From positions 1,434,023-1,498,022 of the forward strand of contig JADJDJ010000001.1 of the NCBI GenBank assembly GCA_016702745.1: a DNA stretch of 64,000 nucleotides. The letters run 5' to 3'. Numbering within the stretch: the first letter of the stretch is position 1; each line of letters starts with the position of its first letter. Of this stretch, positions 1 through 8,182 are shown one piece after another. Origin of the DNA: Chitinophagaceae bacterium. Its GTDB lineage: Bacteria; Bacteroidota; Bacteroidia; Chitinophagales; Chitinophagaceae. The notes below the pieces were generated by a model, which was not told the origin of the DNA, did not search any database, and saw only the letters and a list, made by a program, of their open reading frames with translations. The position numbers and the translations under genes are program-made.

Positions 1-656
1 ATCAGTTTATCAGGGGCGTCCATGGCAATGATCTTTCCTGAATCAATAATAGCCACACGGTCACAGAGGTATTCGGCCTCATCCATATAATGCGTGGTGA
101 TGATGACCGTAGTGCCTTTATCACGGATCTGTTTCACCAGTTCCCAGAGGCTGCGTCTGGCCTGCGGATCCAGACCGGTAGTGGGTTCGTCCAGGAAAAT
201 GATCCGGGGTTGATTGATCAGTGTAGTGGCCACAGAGAATCTTTGCTTCTGACCACCACTGAGTTCTTTCACTTTTGATTTTGCTTTCTCCCGCAGGTTC
301 ACCATATCCAGAAGTTCCATCGGATCTACATCCTGGTTATACAAACCGGAAAATAATTCAATCAGTTGCAGGAGGTTCAGTCCGGGATAATACCCGCTGG
401 TTTGCAACTGCACCCCGATGATTTTTTTGATTTCGTGGGGTTGTTTATCCAGACAAAGTCCGTCCACTGAAACCACACCACTGGTTTTAGGGCGAAGTGT
501 TTCGATAATTTCGAGGGTGGTGGATTTACCCGCTCCATTGGGACCCAGTAATCCAAATATCTCTCCTTCTTTTACTTCAAAGGAGATGCCTTTAACCGCC
601 TGGAAATGGCCATAATTCTTAACAAGGTCATTGACCGAGATGATCGTCTTGCTCAT
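1..656 (-). CDS. ABC transporter ATP-binding protein (3' end outside window)
   Basis: Nucleotide-binding subunit of an ABC transporter; the gene runs off the left edge, leaving about 218 N-terminal codons from an ATG at 656. On the reverse strand all ATPase motifs are readable: Walker A GPNGAGKST, signature LSGGQKQR, Walker B IIFLDEPTTGLDP and the switch histidine in ITTHYMDEAE. The one-domain layout and the TTHYMDEAEYLCDRV stretch are typical of DRA/CcmA-like ABC-2 export systems (drug or polysaccharide efflux). The partner permease would lie beyond position 1, so the substrate cannot be told. It ends the minus-strand group with fbp, 8 bases downstream of the fbp stop. Confidence 0.9.
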   Translation of the reverse strand, partial: MSKTIISVNDLVKNYGHFQAVKGISFEVKEGEIFGLLGPNGAGKSTTLEIIETLRPKTSGVVSVDGLCLDKQPHEIKKIIGVQLQTSGYYPGLNLLQLIELFSGLYNQDVDPMELLDMVNLREKAKSKVKELSGGQKQRFSVATTLINQPRIIFLDEPTTGLDPQARRSLWELVKQIRDKGTTVIITTHYMDEAEYLCDRVAIIDSGKIIAMDAPDKL

Positions 657-664
657 TTGTAAAA

Positions 665-1674
665 TTAAGTATTCAAACAGGATTCCAGCTCTTCCATCAT
701 CAGTTTACTGCCGATAAACATGGGGGTACGCTGGTGCAGTTCTGTTGGCTCTACATCCAGTATCCTTATTTTACCGTTGGTGGCTTTACCACCGGCTACG
801 CTCACCAGGAAGGCAAATGGATTACACTCATACAACAGCCGGAGTTTTCCTTTGGGTTTATCCAGGGTTCCGGGGTACATAAAAATTCCTCCACGGATCA
901 GGTTGCGGTGTACATCTGATACCATGCTGCCGATATAGCGTTGTGTATAGGGGCCGCCATTGGTTTTATCCTTCCGCTGGCAGATTTCAATATATTTCCT
1001 GACGCCTTCCTCATACTGGAAAAAATTGCCATGGTTCACTGAATACATTTTTCCTGACTCCGGACAACGGATATCCGGATGACTGAGGGTCCATTCCCGA
1101 TGGAGGGATCCAGCGTAAAACCATTAACACCCCTGCGGGTTGCATAGACCAGCATGGTAGATGATCCATATACCACATAACCTGCTGCGATTTGCTGGTT
1201 ACCGGGTTGAAGAAAATCTTCTGCTTTTACCACTGTACCAATTGGGGTTACTCTTTTATAAACAGAAAAGATAGTGCCGATTGAAACGTTGACATCGATA
1301 TTACTGGAGCCATCCAATGGATCAAAGAGGCAGACATACTTTGATTGAACACTTTTTGCATCATCAAAAGCCACAAAATCATCCAGTTCTTCGCTACCAA
1401 TACCGGCACAGGCAATTCCATGCTGTAAAACACCGGTGAACTGGTCATTGGCGTATACATCCAGTTTTTTTACTTCCTCACCTTGTACGTTGATAGTCCC
1501 GACATCGCCAAGGATATCCACCAATCCGGCTTTATTCACTTCTACGTTGATTCTTTTGGCGGCGAGGCCGATATTACGCAGCAGGTGTGATAATTCCCCG
1601 GTGGCATGGGGTATATCGCGGAGCTGCTGAATGGTGAATTCATCGAGTGTCTGAATCTTCCGGTTTACATCCAT
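665..1674 (-). CDS. fbp: fructose-1,6-bisphosphatase class I (one apparent frameshift)
   Basis: Hydrolyses fructose 1,6-bisphosphate to fructose 6-phosphate in gluconeogenesis; cytoplasmic. The start is set at 1674 (MDVNRKIQTLDEF), since the open frame upstream to 1764 does not look like the family. The metal/phosphate motif DPLDGSSN lies at about residues 118-125, and the later part has MYSVNHGNFFQYEEGV and the C-terminal ELHQRTPMFIGS. The reading frame breaks near 1096-1098: a CCC run (GGG on the coding strand) that would be CCCC restores IGEWTLSHPDIRCPESGK and joins both halves into about 336 residues, the normal family length. I regard the break as a sequencing or assembly error. A TACTTTTG element lies 20 bases upstream. 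The gene diverges from aspartate kinase. Confidence 0.93.
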
Positions 1675-1694
1675 AATGGCAGTATTAAGCCAGA

Positions 1695-1702
1695 CAAAAG
1701 TA
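1695..1702 (-). promoter_or_regulatory. Bacteroidota-type -7 promoter element upstream of fbp
   Basis: Read on the minus strand this is TACTTTTG, an exact match to the Bacteroidota -7 consensus TAnnTTTG, ending 20 bases before the proposed fbp ATG. No well-spaced TTG at -33 was found (the nearest leaves 15 bases), so the assignment rests on the -7 element alone. Confidence 0.45.
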
Positions 1703-1797
1703 CGGGTTTGCAGCTTGCAATCAGGTTGATAAATTGGCTGGAATATTCCGACATTTGCAGCCATTATTCCGGTACTTTATCAAACGGAAATACGGGT

Positions 1798-3060
1798 ATG
1801 AAAGTATTCAAATTCGGAGGAGCGTCGGTTAACAGCGTGGAGAGAATCCAGAACCTGGCGCGTATCCTGCAACCATATAGCGGTGAAAAGATCATGGTGA
1901 TTATATCGGCCATGGGAAAAACCACCAATGCCCTTGAAAAAGTAGCAGAAGCATTTTTTGCCGGAAAAAAAGAAGAAGCTTTAGGGTTATTTGAACAGGT
2001 GAAACAACAGCACCTGACCACGGCCAAATACCTGCTGGTGACCGGATACCTGGCCTGCGAAAGACAACTTCGCGATTTTTTTACAGAAGCAGAATGGCTG
2101 CTTCATGATCAACCCGTCAGGGAATATGATTATTACTACGATCAACTGGTAAGTACCGGTGAACTTTTTTCAACTGCTATCGTCAGTGCCTTCCTCACAG
2201 AAACCGGAATCCCCAACCATTGGGTGGATGTAAGAGATATCTTCAGAACCGATGATGATTTCCGGGATGCCGAAATCGACTGGGCATATACGTCAGCAAG
2301 TGTTAAGGAGGATATCATGCCCCTGTTTAATAATCACAATATTGTCCTGACCCAGGGTTTTATCGGATCCACTGATGAAAATGAAAGTACCACGCTGGGG
2401 CGCGAAGGGAGTGATTACTCAGCTGCTGTTTTTGCAAATATGCTGGATGCCGAAAGTCAGACCATCTGGAAGGATGTAGTGAGTGTAATGAATGCGGACC
2501 CCAAGCAATTCCCGGAGGCAGTCTCTGTTCCCGAACTGAATTATAATGAAGTGATTGAAATGGCTTATTATGGCGCCCAGATCATTCACCCGAAAACCAT
2601 TAAGCCCCTGCAGAATAAAGACATACCCCTGCTGGTTAAAAGTTTTATAGATCCTGCCCTGCCAGGAACCGTGATTCATAATAAAGCAGTCCCCCATCTC
2701 CCACCGATCATCGTACTCAAAGAACAACAGGTACTGCTGGAAATGCGGTCAAGGGATTTTTCATTTATCGGCGAACATCTCGTAGGGCAATTGTATCATC
2801 TTTTCGAAAAATGGCATCTCAAACCTAACCTGACACAGAACGGAGCGATCAGTTTTCTTTGTGTGCTTGATGATAAACAGGAAAAGATAGGTAAGCTCGC
2901 ACAGGATGCCGCTCAATTGGCCGATGTGCAGATAAAAAGAGACTTATCACTTCTCACCATCCGGCATTATGACCAGCCGGTACTGGAGCAACTGACAAAA
3001 GGAAAACAAATCTTGCTCCGGCAACAAACCCCTGAAACCATCCAGTTATTATTAGCATGA
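1798..3060 (+). CDS. lysC: aspartate kinase
   Basis: Phosphorylates L-aspartate, the first step towards lysine/diaminopimelate, threonine and methionine. The frame is open from 1606, but the ATG at 1798 starts exactly at the family N-terminus (MKVFKFGGAS, ATP-binding KFGG motif) and clears the divergent fbp gene, giving 420 residues. STGELFS (about 119-125) and TTLGREGSDYSAA (about 198-210) are the substrate and nucleotide loops. The last ~130 residues match the position of the paired ACT regulatory domains, so feedback inhibition is likely. There is no fused homoserine dehydrogenase, so it is monofunctional. The symbol follows the common name; thrA-like naming would also be possible. Confidence 0.92.
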   Translation: MKVFKFGGASVNSVERIQNLARILQPYSGEKIMVIISAMGKTTNALEKVAEAFFAGKKEEALGLFEQVKQQHLTTAKYLLVTGYLACERQLRDFFTEAEWLLHDQPVREYDYYYDQLVSTGELFSTAIVSAFLTETGIPNHWVDVRDIFRTDDDFRDAEIDWAYTSASVKEDIMPLFNNHNIVLTQGFIGSTDENESTTLGREGSDYSAAVFANMLDAESQTIWKDVVSVMNADPKQFPEAVSVPELNYNEVIEMAYYGAQIIHPKTIKPLQNKDIPLLVKSFIDPALPGTVIHNKAVPHLPPIIVLKEQQVLLEMRSRDFSFIGEHLVGQLYHLFEKWHLKPNLTQNGAISFLCVLDDKQEKIGKLAQDAAQLADVQIKRDLSLLTIRHYDQPVLEQLTKGKQILLRQQTPETIQLLLA

Positions 3061-3168
3061 GGGATCGGATTCCTGTTTTCCGGAAATGTTGACCGGCGCT
3101 ACAAATACCGGACAGTCAGTAACTGTTTTGTAACTTAGAAGTATCATGCATCCAGCCTGGAAACAAAA

Positions 3169-5187
3169 ATGGTCCGGAAAATGAAACAGCTGCTCCTGTT
3201 GGTTTTGTTCAGCGCCACGCTGAAAGCCGGGGGGCAATCGGCCTGTACATTACCCGGGCAAACACCTGAATCAGCCATCCTGGTTTGCGGATCCGTTTCT
3301 CTTTTTGCCACCACTCCGATTTTTTGCGGTATCAAACCCATTCCTCCTCCCTGCGGTGATGGGTTTCCCTATCGTGACCAGAATCCTAATTTTTTCCGCA
3401 TGGCCTGTTATACCAGTGGCACCCTTGGATTCACCATAATGCCCGCTAATCCCATTGGGGATTTTAACTGGCAGCTATTTGATATCACGGCCACCAATCC
3501 TGTAGATATTTTCACTAACCCTGCCTTGCTCGTGGCCTGTAACTGGTCGGCTGATTTGGGAGAAACCGGTGCTTCTTCATTGGGAACCGATCTGGTCGTT
3601 TGTTCCGGTCTCCAACCCCTGTTCAGTAAGATGCCGGATATTATTCAGGGCCACACTTATCTGCTGATGATTTGCAATCAAACCCCGGTAGCAGAAGGTT
3701 ATGAACTTAATTTTTCAGGTGGTACGGCCGTGATCACTGAACCTGCATTGCCCAGAATGTTACAGGCCAGACCAGATTGCCGGGGTACGGAAATACTGGT
3801 ACGAATGAATAAAAAGATCAATTGTGCTACTGTTGCTGCAGATGGTTCAGAATTTATACTGAGTGGCGGTGCAATTATCACAAGTGCTTACACACTGGGT
3901 TGTGATGCGGTAGCTGGTTCGGATTCTGTCTTTCTCCGCCTTGACCGTCCGATCAGCAATGGATCCTATACCCTTTCTATTCAAACCGGAACCGATGGCA
4001 ATACGATCACAGATATCTGTGGCAGTGATATTGCCGTGGGAGAATCCATTGCATTGAATGTATCAGCACTTCAACCTGCAACAGTTATAGATGTCAGTAA
4101 AACCGGCTGTGCCCCGCAATGGATTGATATCCGTTTCAACCGCCCGATCAGTTGTGCGAGTCTGGCAGGAGATGGCAGTGATTTTGTGATCACTGGCCCG
4201 CAGACAGTGCAGGCGAGAATAGCAGCTTCTACTTTTTCTGGTTGCAGTTCCGGGTTAAGCAGTCTCATAAGACTTGAAATAGTATCCCCCTGGAATACCG
4301 GTGGTAATTACCAGGTATCAATTGTAAGTGGCAACGATGGGAATACGATTTTGGATGAATGCGGTATCGTTACGCCTTCTGGTCCGGCTGGTAGTTTCAG
4401 CATCACCAATCCCATCTCTGCGCAGTTCATTTATACGGTTCCCCCTTCCTGCAATGCCACTACGATCCAATTTTCGCACAATGGCAATGGTGGTGCCAGC
4501 TCCTGGCAATGGGATTTTGGAGCAAGTGGAAGTTCAACGCAGCAAAATCCTGTTTATACATTTCCGGCCACCGGGAAACAAACGGTCCGGCTGATTACCA
4601 CGAACGGATCATGTATTGATACGGCTACGCAGGACATTATTATCAATGGTATGATGAAATCGCAGTTCCTGGCTCCCGCTGTGGTATGTCCGGGTGATAC
4701 TGTACATCTCGAGAACCGAAGTACCGGAAATGCGGATCAATGGAGATGGGAATTTGGAAATGGTCAATTCAGTACAGATAAAGACCCGGCAGTTTACCGT
4801 TATGCCCCATTGGGCCGGGAACAGTTATACACGGTAAGCCTGATCAGCAGTAATACCCAATTGGGATGTTCTGATACCAGTAGACGGGTGATCAGGGTAT
4901 TGGCCCATTGTTATATTGCCGTTCCTTCTGCGTTTACACCAAATGCGGATGGCAAGAATGATTATCTCTATCCCTTGAATGCGCTCAAGGCGGATCAACT
5001 GGAGTTCAGGGTTTATAACCGAATGGGGCAAATTCTTTTTTCAGGAAGGGACTGGACCCAGAAGTGGGATGGGCGTGTCAATGGACTGGAACAACCAACA
5101 GGTATTTATGCCTGGACTCTTACCTATATTGATAAAGAGACGAAGCAAAGAATTTTTCAGAAGGGAACCAGTTTGCTGATCCGCTGA
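3169..5187 (+). CDS. secreted PKD-domain protein with gliding-motility (CHU_C) T9SS sorting domain
   Basis: A 672-residue exported protein; ATGs at 3169 and 3181 are both possible starts before a clear signal peptide (KQLLLLVLFSATLKAGGQS). The N-terminal third is a Cys-rich region of unknown function. Two repeats follow that share the FIL/VITG...SGNDGNTI pattern (roughly residues 180-400). A PKD-like domain is visible (WQWDFGASGSS...NPVYTFPATGKQTVRL), then a second one. The last ~85 residues (PSAFTPNADGKNDYL...YNRMGQILF...WDGRVNG...PTGIYAWTL) form the gliding-motility-associated C-terminal (type B) sorting domain used by the type IX secretion system. It is probably a surface adhesin or large exoprotein; the binding partner is unknown. 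It ends base to base against the convergent gene at 5188. Confidence 0.88.
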   Translation: MVRKMKQLLLLVLFSATLKAGGQSACTLPGQTPESAILVCGSVSLFATTPIFCGIKPIPPPCGDGFPYRDQNPNFFRMACYTSGTLGFTIMPANPIGDFNWQLFDITATNPVDIFTNPALLVACNWSADLGETGASSLGTDLVVCSGLQPLFSKMPDIIQGHTYLLMICNQTPVAEGYELNFSGGTAVITEPALPRMLQARPDCRGTEILVRMNKKINCATVAADGSEFILSGGAIITSAYTLGCDAVAGSDSVFLRLDRPISNGSYTLSIQTGTDGNTITDICGSDIAVGESIALNVSALQPATVIDVSKTGCAPQWIDIRFNRPISCASLAGDGSDFVITGPQTVQARIAASTFSGCSSGLSSLIRLEIVSPWNTGGNYQVSIVSGNDGNTILDECGIVTPSGPAGSFSITNPISAQFIYTVPPSCNATTIQFSHNGNGGASSWQWDFGASGSSTQQNPVYTFPATGKQTVRLITTNGSCIDTATQDIIINGMMKSQFLAPAVVCPGDTVHLENRSTGNADQWRWEFGNGQFSTDKDPAVYRYAPLGREQLYTVSLISSNTQLGCSDTSRRVIRVLAHCYIAVPSAFTPNADGKNDYLYPLNALKADQLEFRVYNRMGQILFSGRDWTQKWDGRVNGLEQPTGIYAWTLTYIDKETKQRIFQKGTSLLIR

Positions 5188-6378
5188 TTACTCCGCAGCA
5201 CCCAGTACAACGGTTTGCACCATTTTTTTGGCAACGGGTTTATCATGAAGTAAAGCGGGTTTCCAGGTACCCATTTTCTCCAGGCGGCTAATGAGGATAT
5301 CGTGTAATTCTTCCCCGTTCTTTACTCCTTTAGTGACTTTAAAATTCACAGGTACCCCATCTTTATCTACGATGAATTCAACCTGAATATAGGCTCGCTT
5401 TACTCCTTCGGGAAGTTGGCTGGTTAATTCTTTTCCCAGTTCATCCAGGTATTTCATGAGGGCATCACCCCCTCCCGGGTATTGTGGCCATTGGTGAACG
5501 GCATCAGCGAGACTGGTAATATTTCTTGTGAGGTGTTGTACCGGTTGTCTTTTAGGTTTTTCCTCTGCTACCAGTTTCACTTTTTTGGGAGGTACATCAT
5601 TGATAATGTATTCGCCTTTTTCGCCGACCATGACCACCGGCAATTGTTTGTATTTTTCAAAATAATCATAGGCATCTTCCATCCGCTCTGCAAACTTTTT
5701 TAGTCCCTGGTCATCCTTAGTCAGTCCATCAAGATATTTTACACTTTTTTCCACATTAAACCGAACGGGAAAAATATGGACGGGAATAAAATCCTGTCCC
5801 TGGTCCTTGGCATGAGCGGCAATGATATACAATTCATCAATCTGTTCATCCCGGATGGGGATGCAACCGACGGTGACACAACTGCCATGAATATAAATTT
5901 CGCTGCCCGGACGGAGGGAATCACTCAGTATTTTATCTGAAGCGTTGGGATAATTTAATCCGAGGGAGAGATAGTAATTGCTCTTGGGATTAAATACGTT
6001 GATATAATAAAAGCCTTCGGGTACCTGGTAATCGCCCTCCATTCTTTTGGGGCCGAGTGTACCGGCCAGGGCACAAACCCGGTAGGTCTTGAATAATTTG
6101 AAAGGTTCCTGCACCTGGTTTTTTACCCATACTTCCAGCTGACTGTCATACTTGAAGGAACGGATATAAATGTATTTGGCAGGCCATACCAGTTTTTTAG
6201 CTTCAAATTGCTTTTGAAGGGTATCTTCCTTTTTTTCAAGTGCCTCACTGGGGCGGGGAAAGGTTTTCTGGTAATCAATAAAAGAATAGGAATTACTACC
6301 GCTTTTGGAAGCAAATGGTTGCCCCATTGCACCGGTAAAAACCGCTACACAGGAAATGGATGTAATGAGTTTCTTCAT
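5188..6378 (-). CDS. YkuD-type L,D-transpeptidase-like protein with C-terminal TonB-like domain
   Basis: A 396-residue exported protein (signal peptide MKKLITSISCVAVFTGAMGQ). The central part resembles the YkuD/murein L,D-transpeptidase fold: the catalytic block appears as HGSCVTVGCIPI (about 164-175), with the nucleophile expected at Cys172. The usual Ser before GC is Val here and the following Arg is Pro, so this is a divergent motif (family form HGxxxSxGCxR). The last ~100 residues (PQYPGGGDALMKYL...VEFIVDKDGVPVNFKV...W) match the TonB C-terminal/energy-transducer-like module common in Bacteroidota secreted proteins. Likely role: peptidoglycan modification in the periplasm. It stands alone and converges with the PKD gene. 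Confidence 0.75.
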   Translation of the reverse strand: MKKLITSISCVAVFTGAMGQPFASKSGSNSYSFIDYQKTFPRPSEALEKKEDTLQKQFEAKKLVWPAKYIYIRSFKYDSQLEVWVKNQVQEPFKLFKTYRVCALAGTLGPKRMEGDYQVPEGFYYINVFNPKSNYYLSLGLNYPNASDKILSDSLRPGSEIYIHGSCVTVGCIPIRDEQIDELYIIAAHAKDQGQDFIPVHIFPVRFNVEKSVKYLDGLTKDDQGLKKFAERMEDAYDYFEKYKQLPVVMVGEKGEYIINDVPPKKVKLVAEEKPKRQPVQHLTRNITSLADAVHQWPQYPGGGDALMKYLDELGKELTSQLPEGVKRAYIQVEFIVDKDGVPVNFKVTKGVKNGEELHDILISRLEKMGTWKPALLHDKPVAKKMVQTVVLGAAE

Positions 6379-6448
6379 CTTAATCAGTTTAGGATGAACG
6401 ACGGGTGGCGGATTTTAGTGTGGTGATGATAATAAACTAATGGTAAAT

Positions 6449-6601
6449 ATATTGAGATATTGGGAGATTGAGGTATTGAGATATTAAGATATTAAGATAT
6501 TAGGATATTAGGATATTGAGGTATTGGGGCTTCGCTATGTCAGAATTTCACTACAGGCCGAAAATTGTTAATATCCCAATAATAAAATATCCTAATATCC
6601 T
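6449..6601. repeat. AT-rich short tandem repeats (GATATTA family) with long inverted arms
   Basis: Between two minus-strand genes lies a run of imperfect 7-9 base units (gatatta / gagatatt / ggatatt) from about 6449 to 6527, followed by reverse-complement copies up to 6601. The arms AGGATATTAGGATATT (6502-6517) and AATATCCTAATATCCT (6586-6601) are a perfect 16-base inverted pair around 68 bases, able to form a hairpin just downstream of the hppD stop. The same unit recurs near 10555-10620 and 22060-22105. Confidence 0.75.
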
Positions 6602-6606
6602 CTCTT

Positions 6607-7737
6607 CTACAAATTCCCCCTCGCATCCTGTTCTCTTTCCAATGCCTCAAAAAGGGCTTTGAAATTTCCTTTGCCAAAGCTTTTGGCCCCTTTGCGTTGG
6701 ATGATTTCGAAGAATAAGGTGGGCCGGTCCTCTACCGGTTTGGAAAAAAGCTGGAGCAGGTAGCCTTCATCATCCCGGTCAACCAGGATTCCGAGTTCCT
6801 TCAGCGGTTCCAGGTCTTCATCAATTTTTCCTACCCGGTCTAAGAGGTCGTCGTAATACGTATTGGGCACGCGAAGGAATTCCACTCCCCTGTCTTTTAA
6901 CTGGGTGACTGTTTTTACAATATCATTTGTAGCCAGGGCTACGTGCTGACATCCTTCACCGTCATAAAAATCGAGGTATTCTTCTACCTGGCTTTTCTTT
7001 TTGCCTTCTGCGGGTTCATTGATGGGAAATTTTACAAACCCATTTCCGTTACTCATCACTTTACTCATCAGGGCAGAATACTCGGTGGAAATATCATTAT
7101 CATCAAAACTCAGGATATTGCGGAAGCCCATGACATCTTCATAGAATTTCACCCAGGGATTCATCTGGTTCCAGCCTACATTTCCCACGCAATGATCCAC
7201 ATAGAGCAGTCCGGTTTCGGTGGGATTATATTCGGATTTCCATTCCCTGAAACCGGGCATAAAGGCTCCCTGATAATTTCTTCTTTCTACAAAAACATGC
7301 ACGGTATCACCATAAGTATGGATACCACTCAGCACAACTTCCCCCTGGTTGTGTTTCAATACGGTGGGTTCCATATAGGCCCGGGCTCCTCTTTTGGTGG
7401 TTTCGTCAAAGGCGCTTTGGGCATCTTCTACTTTCAGGGCCAGGACTTTCACCCCATCCCCATGTTTGTAAATATGATCAGCGATGGGGTTGCCGCTGCG
7501 TATCGGGGTAGTCAGTACAAAAATGAGTTTGTTTTGACGGATTGCATAGCTGACGCGGTCCTTGATCCCGGTCTCCGGACCGGCATAAGCCAGGCTCTGA
7601 AAACCGAAAGCGGTTTTATAAAAATGGGCTGCCTGTTTGGCATTACCGACATAAAATTCCACATAATCGGTTCCCTGCAGCGGAAGAAAATCTGTATTGA
7701 TTGTTGATGATGGATGGGTTGTTGTTGCTGTCGCCAT
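6607..7737 (-). CDS. hppD: 4-hydroxyphenylpyruvate dioxygenase
   Basis: Fe(II)-dependent enzyme of tyrosine catabolism that converts 4-hydroxyphenylpyruvate to homogentisate. The ATG at 7737 (MATATTTHPSS) gives 376 residues, the usual size; the frame is open to an ATG at 7797, so a 20-residue longer form cannot be excluded. Two vicinal-oxygen-chelate halves are visible (FYVGNAKQAAHFYKTAFGF and FYEDVMGF). The three iron ligands lie in YVDHCVGNVGW, GCQHVALATNDI and LFFEIIQRKGAKSFG. The conserved C-terminal helix GKGNFKALFEALEREQ is intact. No other tyrosine-catabolism gene lies next to it here. Confidence 0.95.
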   Translation of the reverse strand: MATATTTHPSSTINTDFLPLQGTDYVEFYVGNAKQAAHFYKTAFGFQSLAYAGPETGIKDRVSYAIRQNKLIFVLTTPIRSGNPIADHIYKHGDGVKVLALKVEDAQSAFDETTKRGARAYMEPTVLKHNQGEVVLSGIHTYGDTVHVFVERRNYQGAFMPGFREWKSEYNPTETGLLYVDHCVGNVGWNQMNPWVKFYEDVMGFRNILSFDDNDISTEYSALMSKVMSNGNGFVKFPINEPAEGKKKSQVEEYLDFYDGEGCQHVALATNDIVKTVTQLKDRGVEFLRVPNTYYDDLLDRVGKIDEDLEPLKELGILVDRDDEGYLLQLFSKPVEDRPTLFFEIIQRKGAKSFGKGNFKALFEALEREQDARGNL

Positions 7738-7890
7738 GATTTTGAGATTTAAATAATTAGAAAAAGGCATCCTGTTGCCTGAAAGGGTCTTCAGCATTAA
7801 GCGTGGTCCATAGCCAATGTCACCATCAGCAGACTGAACTGGCTGCGTTGGTCACTGAATCTTTTCTGTGGATAATCGGGGCGCATATTA

Positions 7891-7898
7891 CAAAGGTA
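7891..7898 (-). promoter_or_regulatory. possible -7 promoter element for hppD
   Basis: TACCTTTG on the minus strand fits TAnnTTTG. Transcription would start near 7885, leaving a leader of about 150 bases before the ATG at 7737. No well-spaced TTG at -33 was found. Confidence 0.35.
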
Positions 7899-8169
7899 AA
7901 TAGTTCCTTTTAGAGCGGATGGAAACAACACTCAATTTACTATTTTTTGAGTGAACCCAAAACCAATCACCGTGCTGCCTTTTATTACGCACAGGCCTTT
8001 TATACCATCACCATCATGTTGCAGGCGATTTGTGTGATTCATTGTGTCCGATCCGGGACACAGCAAAACCTAATCTACCTGATTATTTTTTACCGCTGAT
8101 CGGCAGCCTGGTTTATCAAGAGAGGCATAAGGCCCTTAATCGCATGCTTCTCATCCCTGTTTGAATGAT

Positions 8170-8177
8170 TATCTTTG
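8170..8177 (+). promoter_or_regulatory. -7 promoter element of purK, almost touching the start codon
   Basis: TATCTTTG is an exact TAnnTTTG match and ends only 5 bases before the purK ATG at 8183. With the usual 5-7 base distance to the transcription start, the mRNA would begin at or next to the start codon, so purK is probably leaderless. Confidence 0.55.
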
Positions 8178-8182
8178 CCCGC

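Larger units (their letters stand above)
7738..8182. other. intergenic region between divergent hppD and purK
   Basis: About 445 bases with no supported gene. It holds likely promoters for both sides: TACCTTTG on the minus strand (7891-7898) and TATCTTTG on the plus strand (8170-8177). A 29-codon minus-strand open frame (7797-7886) ends in TAATG overlapping an alternative hppD start; its coding status is doubtful. I see nothing recognisable in 7930-8160. Confidence 0.6.

Noticed and set aside
665..1764. Two separate adjacent genes instead of one fbp
   Set aside because: The two frames match consecutive parts of one enzyme, and one added base in a homopolymer joins them at full family length.
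6943..7707. 254-codon plus-strand open frame opposite hppD
   Set aside because: It lies wholly antisense to a clearly conserved enzyme and its translation resembles no family; a shadow frame.
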